Assembly (NCBI GenBank): GCA_005406025.1
Contig: BGZK01000087.1
Location: 434,001 to 498,000, forward strand
From: Eumeta japonica
Taxonomy: Eukaryota > Arthropoda > Insecta > Lepidoptera > Psychidae
Direction: 5' to 3'
Length of the DNA stretch: 64,000 nucleotides
How positions within the stretch are numbered: position 1 is the first letter of the stretch; each line of letters starts with the position of its first letter. Under the pieces are notes generated by a model. It did not search any database. It was not told the origin of the DNA and was given only the letters and a program-made list of their open reading frames with translations. The position numbers and the translations under genes are program-made. Positions 22,336-36,100 of the stretch are shown piece by piece.

Positions 22336-24143
22336 ATATTGAATGACAGAATGTTTGTTTCTTTTTGATATTCTGGACACATAAATAGCAATCCTCGTAG
22401 TAGGCAATATTTTGATCCTAGCGTCGTCATCTCAGGGAACTGCTAAGACTATATTAATATTAATTTAGTTTTAAAAATCAGACACTGATGTTTTGATAAT
22501 TACTTAAGATACCTAGGTAGCTAACTCGTATTTAAATATTATTTGTATTTTCTTACTTTATTTATCAATTTTTGCGGTCCCCCGACACGACGCTTGGATC
22601 AACATATACATATTATCTAATACTTACATTTAATTTAATAAGCCAATACTTTTTTTTGACATATTGTTTACATTAAGGTTTTAAATCTTTTGATTTTATT
22701 TTATTTCCTTCTTTTTAAACTTTATATACATATCACAACATTGGCAATGAGACATCGGTGGTTAAGAAAACCATGTCGAATTTGAACCGAAACATTACCA
22801 TGTAAGTGCATACTAAAGTTTGATTAAATATGATTTACTCAATACAGGCAGTAATTTTAATTGCCTATTCAAAAATTTTTGGAGCAGTCGAATATGACAT
22901 ATATTGCTGAATATCGATTCGCCACGACTTCACACGGTCAATAATAATTATATATTTCCAGATGACTTCTGGTGGACGGACGAGAGCGGTCATGTAACGA
23001 AGTTTTAGCGGATATCTATAGCGATCGTGCTACGTCCAAAAATAATGTATTAGAAATCTAATTTAAAAAAATATGACACTAAATCGCCATTTATTGTGGT
23101 AAAGCTGTTCTATGGTCAACATTGCATTTCGTCCAATGAGTGAGACATCGTATTCCTACCCATAAGACCAGCAACGCGCTTGTGATTCTTTCAGAGTCGT
23201 GAGTGTCCATGGACAACCTTGACACACATAGTTACTTACAGTTAACGCGTTCAGAAGGTTGCAGTTTTCCTATTTCTTTAGATCTGAAATAAAGGTCTTG
23301 CTTAGCGTATACTTAACATTATCATCTCATTTTAAATTGTTAAAGTAATAACCTCAATATTTTTTAAAACCATTATTTATAAAAAAAAATGAAAGGCTTT
23401 TAATGTAATTATTAAAATAATTCGAGTTACACTATTTTTTGTACAATCCGTATGTTAAGAATAAAAAGTGTACGAATAATTATAATTTTAACAAATTAGA
23501 AGTTCGTATATCATTATTTATTTCTATAAGATTATTTTTTTATTTCACTTCTATTATTAAATATACATATCACATATATTACTAACAAATTACCACTTGA
23601 AAATTAATATAAGGTACATGTAACGAAACTTATGTATTTATCTACTGTATATAATAACAACCAAAGGTAAGTAATTAAAAGTGAAACTAAAATCCTTGCC
23701 TTGATATGCCGGCTCATAAGTAGATGGTGCGTAGGTCTATGAACTTTAAATAAACTTTAGATAAAGTTAATACAATTTGCATAGATATGCATATTGCTTT
23801 ACATGTTTTTTTTATAATATTTGTTATGCCTTACAACATTGAGTTTATAACATTTGTATAATTTATTCTATGGACAACAACTACAGTTCGTATGATAATA
23901 GTTTTATAACGTTAGATTATTATTCTGTGGTTCGTGTTCAGTGACATGAGCATAGAGAAGTATGATTAAATGACATATGTCAAAAGCAACGTGGGTTAAA
24001 TGTTGTGGTACTTATAAGTACTCAAAATAATAATTGGTTTTGTGTAAATGGGCTATGCTTTATTAAATTAGTAAAAAGTATAACAAAAAAACACATTAAT
24101 GTTGTTCTTTAAATAAAATAGATAGGTTGCGAAGATTAAACTA
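22336..24143. other. Intergenic sequence upstream of DDX54
   Basis: AT-rich with one GC-richer patch (about 23090-23230) that looks like an old short repeat. The DDX54 promoter should lie near its right end, but no motif can be singled out. Confidence 0.4.
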
Positions 24144-27100
24144 ATGACCAAAATGTTAAAAGCAGAGGAGGATCTCCCAGGTTTTGAGTTACACCCAAAA
24201 AAAAATTTGGAACAAAATGTAAATTTGAGTAGCAAGAAGAAGAAATCTGGAGGCTTTCAGTCTATGGGTTTAAGTTTCCCTGTTCTTAAAGGGATTTCCA
24301 AAAGAGGTTATAAACAACCTACACCAATACAACGAAAAGTAAGTCAACCAGCCACGCACAACTTGAGAGTATATTCGTTTTCATTTAATATGAATAGACA
24401 TATTTACTATAATAAAATATATTTCAGACAATACCATTGGTGTTAGAAGGGAAGGATGTTGTTGCCATGGCCAGGACAGGTTCTGGAAAAACTGCTTGCT
24501 TTGTATTACCAATACTAGAAAATCTTATTGCTCCTTCCAACAAAAATACACATGGGAAGAATCTCAGAGCACTTATATTGTCACCCACTCGAGAACTGGC
24601 TTTGCAAGTGAGTGCTGCCATTATTTATAGGTTAGGAATGGTATTTTGTCATCATCAAAATATTACAGTGTAAAATCCATGTAGCAACACAAAAAGAATT
24701 TTATTGCATTATTGGAGTTGTCAAGAAATGTAGCATAGTAAAAAACATTATTTATTTATAAAATACCTCATTTGCATATAGTCTTATCTTTGTCTAACAT
24801 TTTTTTTAGTACTACTGTGTTTAATTCATTTTGTTTTGTTTTATTGTTAAAATATGGTCAACATCTTGGTTAAAAAAATTAGTTTTGCAATAATTTCCAC
24901 CTATCTAAAGACAGTGTAAAACAATGTAAACAATCTAACAACACGTACAAATCAATCAAAACAAACAAAAGATTATATTTCTTAGAAGATAATTCTACAA
25001 TACCCATAGTCCAGCTATTCAAAAAAATGTATGCAACTGCAGTTCTCATCAATTTCAGCGACCTTTAAAATGCTTTTATAAAAATGACTAAAATGTAATG
25101 TATACTTCTATAATATAATGACTGAGTCCTTTTAAAAAAAAATGGAAATCCTTCTATTTTGCATTTTCAATATTTCTCTTTGAATTGTAAAAGTTTTTAA
25201 TTGAAATTTTGATTTTAAAAGTGATCCTTGTGCAATTTTTTAAAGTAAATGAAATTTACTTTAAAAAATTGCACATGTTGAACCATTTTTAACCCTTATG
25301 TTTTTTATATTTTTTATTTTAATGTGTATTGTATGTTATATATTACTTCTGTTGTAATATAGATATTTAAAGAATATCTTACACTTGAAATATGTCGCTG
25401 TACAAATATACAAGGAGCCTTATTAACCTAATATGCAGTGGCAGCTTTAACAATTGCGAGGCTATGGGTGGCGGAGATCTTTGCAAAATCCCTGTTCTTT
25501 TTGCAAAGAATGTGATTTTAAAATGGGTACTTCTGATGAATTATAAGAAACAATAATATTGCATATTGATAAATTTGAAAATTTCAAATATTATGTTAGT
25601 AGATTTATAAAATTTTATAAAAGAAACACCAAAACAAAATCAATTTAAAAAAGATGATTAACTAAGTAAGTGTTTTAAAAAGTAAAGATGTGCACCTTTA
25701 ATTAATTGTGAGATATTTGACTATATTCCTACATTGCATAAGTTAAAACATTGTGTAACATATTTAACTTTTCAAAAAAGTGCTTCTTTTTTTCAACTTT
25801 TATAATCAGATTGATTTTTGCAATGCTATCACATTTTTTGTGCTTAAAAATTATGTCAGATTTTACTATCTGATGCAGTTATTCTAAAGTAAAACAACAC
25901 GCTTGGTTATCCAGTGCAGACTAAAAAAAATTATTTCAATTACACATTACAAACTGTACCATAGACATAGTTCACATACTATAGACTAGATGTAGCTAGT
26001 ACTTACATTTTGATATTCAATAATAACACCCCCACTTAGCAAAATAAACTGAACATATAATAACAACTTAAGTAATGTTACAATTTTAAATTGCCCAATA
26101 ATTTCATAAATTCATAGCGTTTAACTGTACCCAGACCTTTAGTCAACAAATCCGCTCGCATCTCATTTGTAGATAATAATTAACTTCTATTTTCTCACTT
26201 TCAACAGTCTTTCTTACGAAATGATATTTAACGTCAATATTATTTGACCTGTTGTTGCATTGATGATTTGTGGCCATCTTCAATGCACTTTGATTGTCAC
26301 AATTCAACCTAATTGTTGATAAAGATCCAGTTAGTTCATACAATAGTTCTCTTAGATATTGCTTCCCTACAAGCTTCAGAGAGTGCAACATACTCAGCTT
26401 CAGTACTCGATAAGGCTGTAACTCTGCTTCCTACTTTGCCATGAAACAGCTGTGCCTGACATAACAAAACAAAATCCAGTACAAGATTTTCTGTCTAAGC
26501 TGTCACTTGCCCAATCGGCATCAACAAAACCTTGCAAGTTTTCTCCCTGACTACTAAACTTTAAACAATACATTTTAATTTTCTTTAAATACTTAAGAAT
26601 TCTTTTAACATAGTTCCAATGTTCAACACTGTGGCAAGAATTAAATTAACTTAAATAACTAACAGAGTAGGTGATATCTGGTCTTGTCATGACTGTGATA
26701 TACACAAGACATCCTAAGAGTTTTTAATAACTAACTCCTACTGTACATTTTTCTGCTTTTGGTACATTCAATTTATTTTCTATAGGTGTATCAGCAGTTC
26801 TACAGTCTGTCATATTAAATTTCAACAATAATTCTTTTATGTACTGTTGTTGATTTACAGTTTTCTCATAGTTATTACTATCTTTGTGAACATTGATATT
26901 CATACCAAGATATGGCTTAACCTCACCCAAGTCTTTAATTTCAAATTCAGAATTTAAAATAAATTTTTACTTCTCAGTCTCATTGTTGCTATTAGAAAAA
27001 ATTAGGTAGTCATCAACATATAATGCTATTATAATTTTTACATCTTTATACATGTAAATAAACATGCCTCTTGTGTACACCTTTTAAAATTATTTTTACG

Positions 27101-30100
27101 TAATATATCCCTAACTCTCTCATACCAAACTAAGGCAGATTGTTTTAATCTACACACTGCCTTTTTGAGTTTAAGGATTTTTCCTGAAATTTTAGATACA
27201 AAACCTTTAGGAGCATACATATAAATTTCCTCTTTCAAATGACTATTTAGATAAACAGTTTTAACATCTAACTGAGTAATGTCCAGTCCTAGCTTTACAC
27301 TTATCACAAACAATAATCTTAATGTTGAGTGTTGCACTACTGATGAAAAAGTCTCACTATATTCCAGTCCATGTTTTTGAGTAAAACCCTTAGCAAGTAA
27401 TCACGCACGATATTGCACTTCACTATCACTTTTGATGCTTTTCTTTAGCACCCATCAACACTGCACAATTGTAACCCCTTTTAGAGCATCAACAAACTCA
27501 AAAACTTCATTCTTTCGAAACAACTCCATCTCCTCATCTCCATTGTCTTTCTCCATTGCACCCTTTCAGGATTTCTTAAGTCTTCAGTCAGTTCAGTATC
27601 TGCAGTAGCCAACAAGCCCGACTGATTGTACATATCTGGTTTACATCTCACCTTCTTAGGTCTGTCCAAGGTCTGTTCTGGTGACTGAATTGGACTGCTA
27701 CTCCATGATGAAGATTCAGGAACATAGGTGTAATCTGCATCAGCATTATAGAATGTCAGCTGTGATAACTCGCTGTCAGAGTTTTCCTCGGTGTTTAGTT
27801 TTGATCATTCTGGACTGTCCACCCCCCACTGAATGATCATTTCCTACAGGAACAGCCAAACCTTCCACACACCATGTAGTTTCATTAGTCGTGGATATTC
27901 CTGCCGACACTGCTGTCACCATCACCACTACATTTCGGCTTATAGTGATCTGGTTTTTGACAGGGTCATATACTTGGTAACCCTTTACATGTTCTGAATA
28001 ATCAACAATAATATGCTGCTGAGCTTTCTTGTCCTATTTGGTTCTCATTTCTTTGGGAACATGAACAATGATTGAACTGCCGAAGATTATTATATGGCTC
28101 AAAATGGGTTTCTTTCCATGCCATATGGTGTTTTGTTACTTAAACCTGATACTATAGATTGATTCTTTAAGTATACTGCTGTGGATACAGCCTCTGCTCA
28201 AAACTTTTTATCTAACTTAGCGTCAAACAACAAGCGTCTTGCCTTTTCAACAATTGTTTCTCTCTGATATACCATTTTGTTCTGGTGAGTAGGGGTTAAT
28301 TTTCTGATGCAAAAAGCCAAATGATTTTAAAAAATCTTCCATTGCCTTCGAACAGAACTCCACCATTATCTGTTCGTAAGATTTTAATATTAACATTTTT
28401 CTGTTTCTCCACCATGGTCTTGAGTTCTCTGGAGTATTTATACACCTCGTTTTTCTTTGTCATAAAGGAAGTAAATGACATGCGACTGTAATCATCCACA
28501 AAAAAGAGAAAGTATCTTGATAATCCAATAGATTTGGTTTCCATTGACCCGGATACATCACCATGCACAATTTCCAGCACTTCCGTAGCTCTTGTGCCTG
28601 TGGGGAACGGTAATCGCGATTGTTTGCCCTCACAACATACCACACAGTTAGATTTTGTCACTTCATATGAGTCTTCATAGCCAATATCTTCCACTGCGCC
28701 ATTCTTCATTTTATTCAAGTCTTTTGTGTTTATGTGGTCTAACCCCCTGTGCCATAACAAAGTACTGTCTCTGGCAATTAAACATTTTGTCACTGGTGCA
28801 TTACATAAATCCAGTTTATACACACCATCACTAAGGTTAGCAACAGCTACTAATTCCTTCTTTGTATTGTAAATCAAATACTGACTGTTTGACTGACTGT
28901 TGTTTTTTTTTTATTATTTAGCTTACTGACAATAAATTTCTTGTAAGGCTTGGCACACAAAGAACATCCTTAATTTTGATATCATAACCTTGCTGCATTG
29001 ATATTTCAACACTTCCTTTGCACAAAACATGAAGTTTCTCCTTATTGGCTATCATAATCTCGAAGCATGTCTCTGGAGTCAAAACTTGCTCCTGAATCCA
29101 CATACCACTCGTCTTTATTATATTTAGCACTCAAGAAAACAGCACTAAATGCATTTGACGACTTATTTTTGCTTAATTTTTTATTTGTAGCAGGTTATTA
29201 TTTTAATTTCCACATGTCACTTTGACATTTGAGGTAGACTTCCCGCCATTTCCATTCTGATCGGTGTTGCCATGTTTGGGTTTTGATTTCGTCCAATTTG
29301 ACGCAAACGTATTCTGTGTTTCTTTCGAGGTCACTCCCATCAATTCTATCGGCTCCAAATCTAACAACTTTGTCTATATGACGTCAGCCGTAGTCGCAAT
29401 GCCCGAATGCTCAATAACCATAATCATTCGTGTGGATTTCTTGCTAGTCCTATAAGCATCAATAATCCGATCCACTGATCCGTTATTTCAAAGCCAGTTC
29501 TACTCAATCTTTGTGATGTCTCCACAATTTGAGCCATGTAGGTGGTCATATCTTCACAATTTTTCCACTGTATTGAAACCAAATGACATAATAACGAAAT
29601 CTTCCTTGAAAAACTTGAGTTGTCAAATAAAGATTTGAATTTATCCCACAACTCTTTAAAGTTTTCGTCTTTTTCGTCTTCTTGATATGCATGTATAAAG
29701 CCGGGTCGATAGTTAGGCATAATTTGACCCGCGCCTTCGCATCATCTTCGGGTTTTATGCCTTTTCTTATCACTGGCTGAACATAATGTAACACGCCTTC
29801 CAATAAAAGCACATTGTCAACTGCAAATGTCCACTCATCATAGTTTTCTCGGCCTTTTAATTCAGGCACACTGGCTAAATAGTTTGTTGACATCTTGCAC
29901 AACACAATTGTGATCAAAATATAAACTTTTAACACTATTTTTTATGAAGTGGTGAACGCCCATAACCTCTAAAGTAAAACAACATGCTTGGTTATTCAGT
30001 GCAAACTAAAAAAAATTATTTCAATCACACATTACAAACTGTATCATGGACATAGTTCACATACTATAGACTAGATGTCGCTAGTAGTTCCATTTTGATA

Positions 30101-33100
30101 TTCAATAACAACAGTTACCTCTAGACTCACTAAAAAGTCACTCTGAGAGATATCATTTAAAAAAAAATCTAAAATTTTTGCTGCACTTTTGTACTTTAAA
30201 GACTGCATCGAATGCCATAAATCAAATCAAAATCAGTGAATTCATTCGAGAGGTATCATGAAAAAAATTTCTAAATCTTAGTAAAGCAAAAATGAGATTT
30301 GGCATAAAACTTACGCAAACAATAGAACTATTTGTATATAATTGATGGTAAGCTTGATTGAGTTAATTTTGAATCAATTATAACAATTATATTATCTAGC
30401 GCTCCAAGCTCAAAAATAGGAAGAAGTTTTAGTTAAGGCTTGTAGGTTCAAACTCTTTGCTGACCCTGCAAGCCTTTACTAAAATGTTGTTTTTATCTTG
30501 AGTATAAAAATTTTTGTACCATAAGAAAGCAATAATGTTATGGATTCAGTACCTTATGTTTCAAAAATGCTTAACTGCATTATATTGTATGTTGTTCTTA
30601 TAAATATTTGTGAGAATCATAATCTTAAAATATTCTAAGTTATTCGGAATATGGGAAAAATGAAATGTACTTTTAGTCAGATTGAAAAGAAAAATGTCAT
30701 AATTACACATAATGAAGCACGATGGTTCAAAAATAACAATGCGTTTTTAATTATGTTACGTTGTCAACTTATGTAAAATATTTTCACTGATTGTTTATTG
30801 ATTTTGATATTGTATATCTTACTTTTTATATAAATGTGAAAAGTTAGTGAAAAATCATTTAAGTAGAAATTTTTCATTTATATTACATACTGCCCCTATC
30901 TTTGCAGACAAAGCTGCAGGAAAAAGCTAGTTTTAGATACAATAAATAGTAAAAACTGGATTTTCTAACAAAATTTAAATATTGAATAGATTAAAAACAA
31001 CTTTTAGTTTTTTTATTGTTTCTTTAAAACTGCATTCCTGCCATATTTAAAAAAATAAAATCAAAACATATTATTTACTTTTTCGGATCATTCATTGTAC
31101 ATTGTATGTATATTTATTTCTTTTAAGTTTATTCTGTTTTGAGCATATTTTCTGCAACTTTAAATGTAAAGCAGTTAATTTAATCATTAAACTTACTTTT
31201 TCATAAATATTGCAAACTTTAAGGTTTGTACGAGAGTTGGGAAAATTTACAAGTCTAACATCAGCCGCTATTCTTGGTGGAGAATCTTTAGAACAACAAT
31301 TCAGTATAATGACAGGGACTTCACCTGACATTGTTGTGGCCACACCCGGCAGATTCCTACACATCTGTGTTGAAATGAATTTACAGCTGTTAAACATAAG
31401 TACTGATATTTTTATTAAACCATTACACATTGTGAGTGGTAGCATGCAAAGGAACAAATTATAAACTTACATCTTGCTGAGATATATTCTGTTTGTCGCG
31501 TTTGATTCATTGTTCAATATTCTGTCCAAAAATAACAGAATTATTACAATTTATCCTTGTCATCATTATTACTTCCCATTTATAATATAAAAATTGCTTT
31601 GAGCCCTATAGTAAAGTTAAATCATGGTAATGATATAATTAAAAACTCTCTAAGAAATTGTCAATAATAATTATTGAATAATGTTTCATGCAAGTAATTA
31701 TTTAAAAGCATGGTCTGGAACACTAACAAATTAAAATCAGATTTGACTAATTTGTATTCACTTAATTACTGTGTTTACTACAATAAAATAAATAGAATAT
31801 ACTTCATTTTTCTTTCTTAAAAATTTTATAATTTTTTTCATGTGATTGTGTGGAGCCATTACTGTGTGTAATAAATATAAATGTCAGAATTTAATTCTAC
31901 CATTGTCGTCTGTTCTCTTTCAGAAGTTGTAGTATTTGATGAAGCAGATAGGCTTTTTGAATTGGGATTTGGAGAACAACTTAAAGAAATAGTATCTAGG
32001 CTTCCCTCCAGTCGGCAAACATTACTTTTTTCAGCCACATTACCAAAAATGATTGTGGAGTTCGCTAGAGCAGGTCTCTCAGACCCTGTATTGATACGGC
32101 TGGATGTTGATTGGAAATTGCCTTCAACTTTGTGGCTAGGATGGATATCAGTGCGAGCTGAACTCAAAACTGCTGCACTCCTATTACTTTTGGACAAAGT
32201 ATTGACTGCTGATACACCTCAAGCTGTCGTTTTTGCAGCCACGAAGCACCATGTAGAATATCTGCATTTAGTAAGTGATCCTATAGTAGAATTTCAATAT
32301 AAATTTTATCGAATTAAATAGAGTTGCATTCAAACAAAGATGTACTGAATTCAATCCTGACCATGGGCGAATTGATCAATGCGTTTTTAACTTGAGTTAA
32401 TCCAAATCATTCGCTCCGTGTCTCGGAGAATACGTTAAGCCGTCGGTCCTAGACATCATGGCGCCGGTGACGACAGCCGTTAACAACCCCCACTAGACCA
32501 GCATTGGGGGTTTAAAGTCTAAGCTTTCTCTCTCTGAAAGTAAAAGGATGGTCTATGCCTCGGCAGTGGGGCAATTTCAACCTGATAACAAACAATAGTT
32601 AGAAGCATTTAGATAGAATGCAATAGAAACAATACATTTTTTTAAATAAATCAATTTACATGAATTCTCCTGGCTATAATGGTAACAAATATATTTTAGA
32701 AATATGATAGGCATCTGTTCATAAGAAACCTGTTAATTTAATTCTGGGAAAATGTGTTTTACTGCTCATTACCACTTATTGGATGTCGGGCCCAGATTTT
32801 AATTGGATGTTCCAGCGACAGAACATTTTATTGAAGCTATTTACGTTTGTCGAAAACCGATTTTGTATCGGCGCCGACAAGAAATGTCGGGTGTTTTGCC
32901 AGCTTTCTACGCCCGAACAAAAATCATGTCCGATCTCACTCGCTGTGAGTAAGCATGGTGCTGTTTACATTTGTCGGATTTCGAGGATGACAACTCTCTC
33001 CCCATTTCCCCATTTTCCGCCCGTGCGTGCGTCGCTGCAATCATGAACACACACATCTCGGCGCGCAAACAAAGTTGTGATTTTATTGTACACGTGTTTG

Positions 33101-36100
33101 GTGAAATGATTATAAAGGTAAGCAATTGAAAATATCTGCATGGCAAGAAATTGCTACCTACTCATACCTGATTTTGTCAATTTGGACAAAAAAAACAGAC
33201 AAACATGTGGTAAGTGTCTAAGTATTTTATTTAAAAATAGATTAAGTACATATCTGTATGAAAAATCCAAAACATACATATTAATCATGCGTTTATGGTT
33301 GCTAAGGCACGGAACCTATTGTTGAAATGACTACTTCATTTCCACCTTCACAAATTCAAGTCATGTATCATTTGCAATAGTCCACCGCATAGATTACAGT
33401 TTTGCAGTGATACTTGTTCTTGCATAGGATTCTCTACCACATACTGAATATTTTCAAAGTTCAGACAGTCCTTTTCCCTTACAAAATTATGTAAGACTGT
33501 ACACATTTTTACAATTTCGATATCCATGTCTGGATGGACATCTAATAGTCTATGAAATATTCTCCATTTATAGTCCAAATGAGTGCCTCCAAAATGTCTT
33601 AACAAATCTGTTGACAGTAGGAAAGCCTCATCGCCCACGAGAACATATGGCATATCTTTTTTAAGTGTCGCATGTAGAGGCTTTAGTTTTGGTATATTTA
33701 AACTACCTTCATTTCCTTCCACATGGTTGACTCCTTGAATATTGAGGAATCACATTCTTTTCCTTATTAGCCGACACTCATAAAAATAAAACAATATTCT
33801 GCATCAACTACAGTGAGTAAAACAAATAACAAATAGTCTTTTAATTAAAATACATTGAACCAATATTATTTGTTTTTACCACTCTCATGTGCTTACTATC
33901 AATGGCTCCAAAACAGTGGAAAATTGGCTTTAATATCAAAACTCTGCAATTTCCAATCATTTACTCTCATTATCAGGAAGTTTCATGAACTGGTCTCTTA
34001 ATACATCCTAGATAGTGCAACTAATTTCTTTGCAGATCTTACTAATAGCTGACACACCAATTCTATAACTGCAATGCCATTCTTTGAAGGAACAGCCCGA
34101 TGCACAATATTTGTAAAATAGTAAAGCAGATAAGATATGAATATTTCTATATGTACCTATTTTAATTGCAGGTAAACTAGTATCTATGTACAAAGTGGTT
34201 GAATCTATGAGATGCTTGGATGCGAGCAAATGAAAATGACAATAATTCGGGAATGTGGGCGAAGTTTTCAAAGCCATATATATAAAGAACAGATGAATTT
34301 TTGCAAAAAGTTGCTGAGCCTAATCGCACTCATGATTCTGTCAAGAAGCGTCCAACAGATACATGGCCAGAGGCACCAGCAGATAATCCAATAGATAGAA
34401 ATTCAGAGGTACCATTACCAAGTACTTCCAAAAAGCAAAAGTACATGAACCTAGATGAGAAAATGAGCCAGTTTTTGAATACCAAGCTACAATGAGACAA
34501 AGGTGAAGGACACTCAATGCTCCCTTTTTTTTCAAAGGTGTTCTGCTGAGCGTTGTCTTTTGATGATGAACCTTTAGAATTTCAGTTAGACGTGCTGTCA
34601 CTGATCCAAAAAATATTAAAAAGCAGCGTCAACTTCCTTTATACTAATCAAATTACAGTTGACATTCACAGACAAGATCACTTGCAATAATCTGTAAAGT
34701 CATTACAAAACCAGAATGTGCACCCTCCAAGCAACCGGAATATGCTCACTTCAGGTAGATATAGATATTCAACATGCCAACCCATCAAACCAGCATCACC
34801 TGCTTGGTTACAACAATCAAGTTCTACTCAACATTTGGACGTAAATTTTAGTAATATTTAAAGTCTATGTAATTATGATATAACTTATTTATTTAAATAA
34901 ATATGTGTGAACTAAGAGTAACTGTTTTATCTTTTCCTTTAAACAAATTAATAGGTATAATTATCTTGCTTTAGAAATGTTGATAACCTTTCTTCAGTAC
35001 AAATGCAGCCTCTAAATCTTGTATTTTGCTAGTTTATGCTCGCCGATATTCGAGCCAGTAGATTGTTGAATGATTGACATCTTAAAACAATTGAAAAATT
35101 AAATTTTGTCACTTCTCAATTCTGTTATTACATTCTGAAATGTTCCCAAACAAAATCTTTCCCTCATGATTGGGTGCACCCAGTATTTTCTTTCCTTTCG
35201 TTTTCTTCTTAAATAAATACATATAATACATCACAAGAACTTTGTCGACATTCATCATGCACAGTCGCTTCGCGTAGGTTAAAAATTGGCACCAGCTTCG
35301 ACCGTGGCAAACCGATTATTATCCGAAAATGTGAACAGAGGCGCCGACAACCGATTAATATACGGTTCCGATACCCCACAAGTGGAAACGAGGCGTTACA
35401 GTAATGACCCATGAAGGATATGTAATATTTATCATGTTTGCGCTCAGCATGCGTACAAAAGTTTTATACTGCAATTTATCTTTTATAGTAAAAATTGGGT
35501 GCGTGTACTTATGCACGCGCATGAGAAGTTATACTTTTATACTTTTTTGACATCATTAAATTAATTACAATGAAATAATAAAAGGATAGTCAACACAGTC
35601 AATAAAGTTCAATTTAAGAAATAAGAAAAAAAAAAAATTTATACACCCTCATACTATTCAGGCCTCGGCATGTGCTCACCTTGGCATTGGATCATCCATC
35701 TAATCAATCAGACATAATCCACATTCATAACAAACGGAACGAACTTTTCTTCCCAAATTTTTTGGAGTTGCATATTCACGGCAACCAAAATACTCGTCAT
35801 GACGAATCAAATGAGCCCAAACTCGATGGGGTTTTGTCGTTTAATTACGGAGTTTCTATGGCCACCTTCCAGCTCTATCATCAGACCCTGGTTACCATAT
35901 AGTGTCAAAGTACTAGACAAGACGAATTAAACGAGCCCAAACTCGATGGGATTGTCTCGTTCAATTACGGAGTTCCTATGGCCACCATCCAGCTCCATCA
36001 TCAGACCCTGGTTACCATATAGTATCAAATACTCGTCAAGATGAATTAAACGAGGCCAAACTCGATAGGGTTACGTCGTTTAATTACGGAGTTCCTATGT

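Larger units (their letters stand above)
25883..30113 (-). mobile_element. Ty1/copia-type LTR retrotransposon, antisense in DDX54 intron 2
   Basis: Two 146-bp LTRs (25883-26028 and 29968-30113) flank a degenerate gag-pol. On the minus strand the LTR begins TGTT and the 3' LTR is preceded by a purine tract gtgggggtg. A primer-site-like ggttatgggc follows the 5' LTR. Flanking gttat and gttac are a probable imperfect 5-bp target duplication. I count ten differences between the LTRs (about 93% identity), so the insertion is old, in keeping with the damaged coding region. Confidence 0.93.

Noticed and set aside
30430..30490. Hairpin with aaggcttg / caagcctt arms and ggttcaaactc in between
   Set aside because: It contains a B-box-like word but no A box and no tRNA arms; treated as a chance hairpin.
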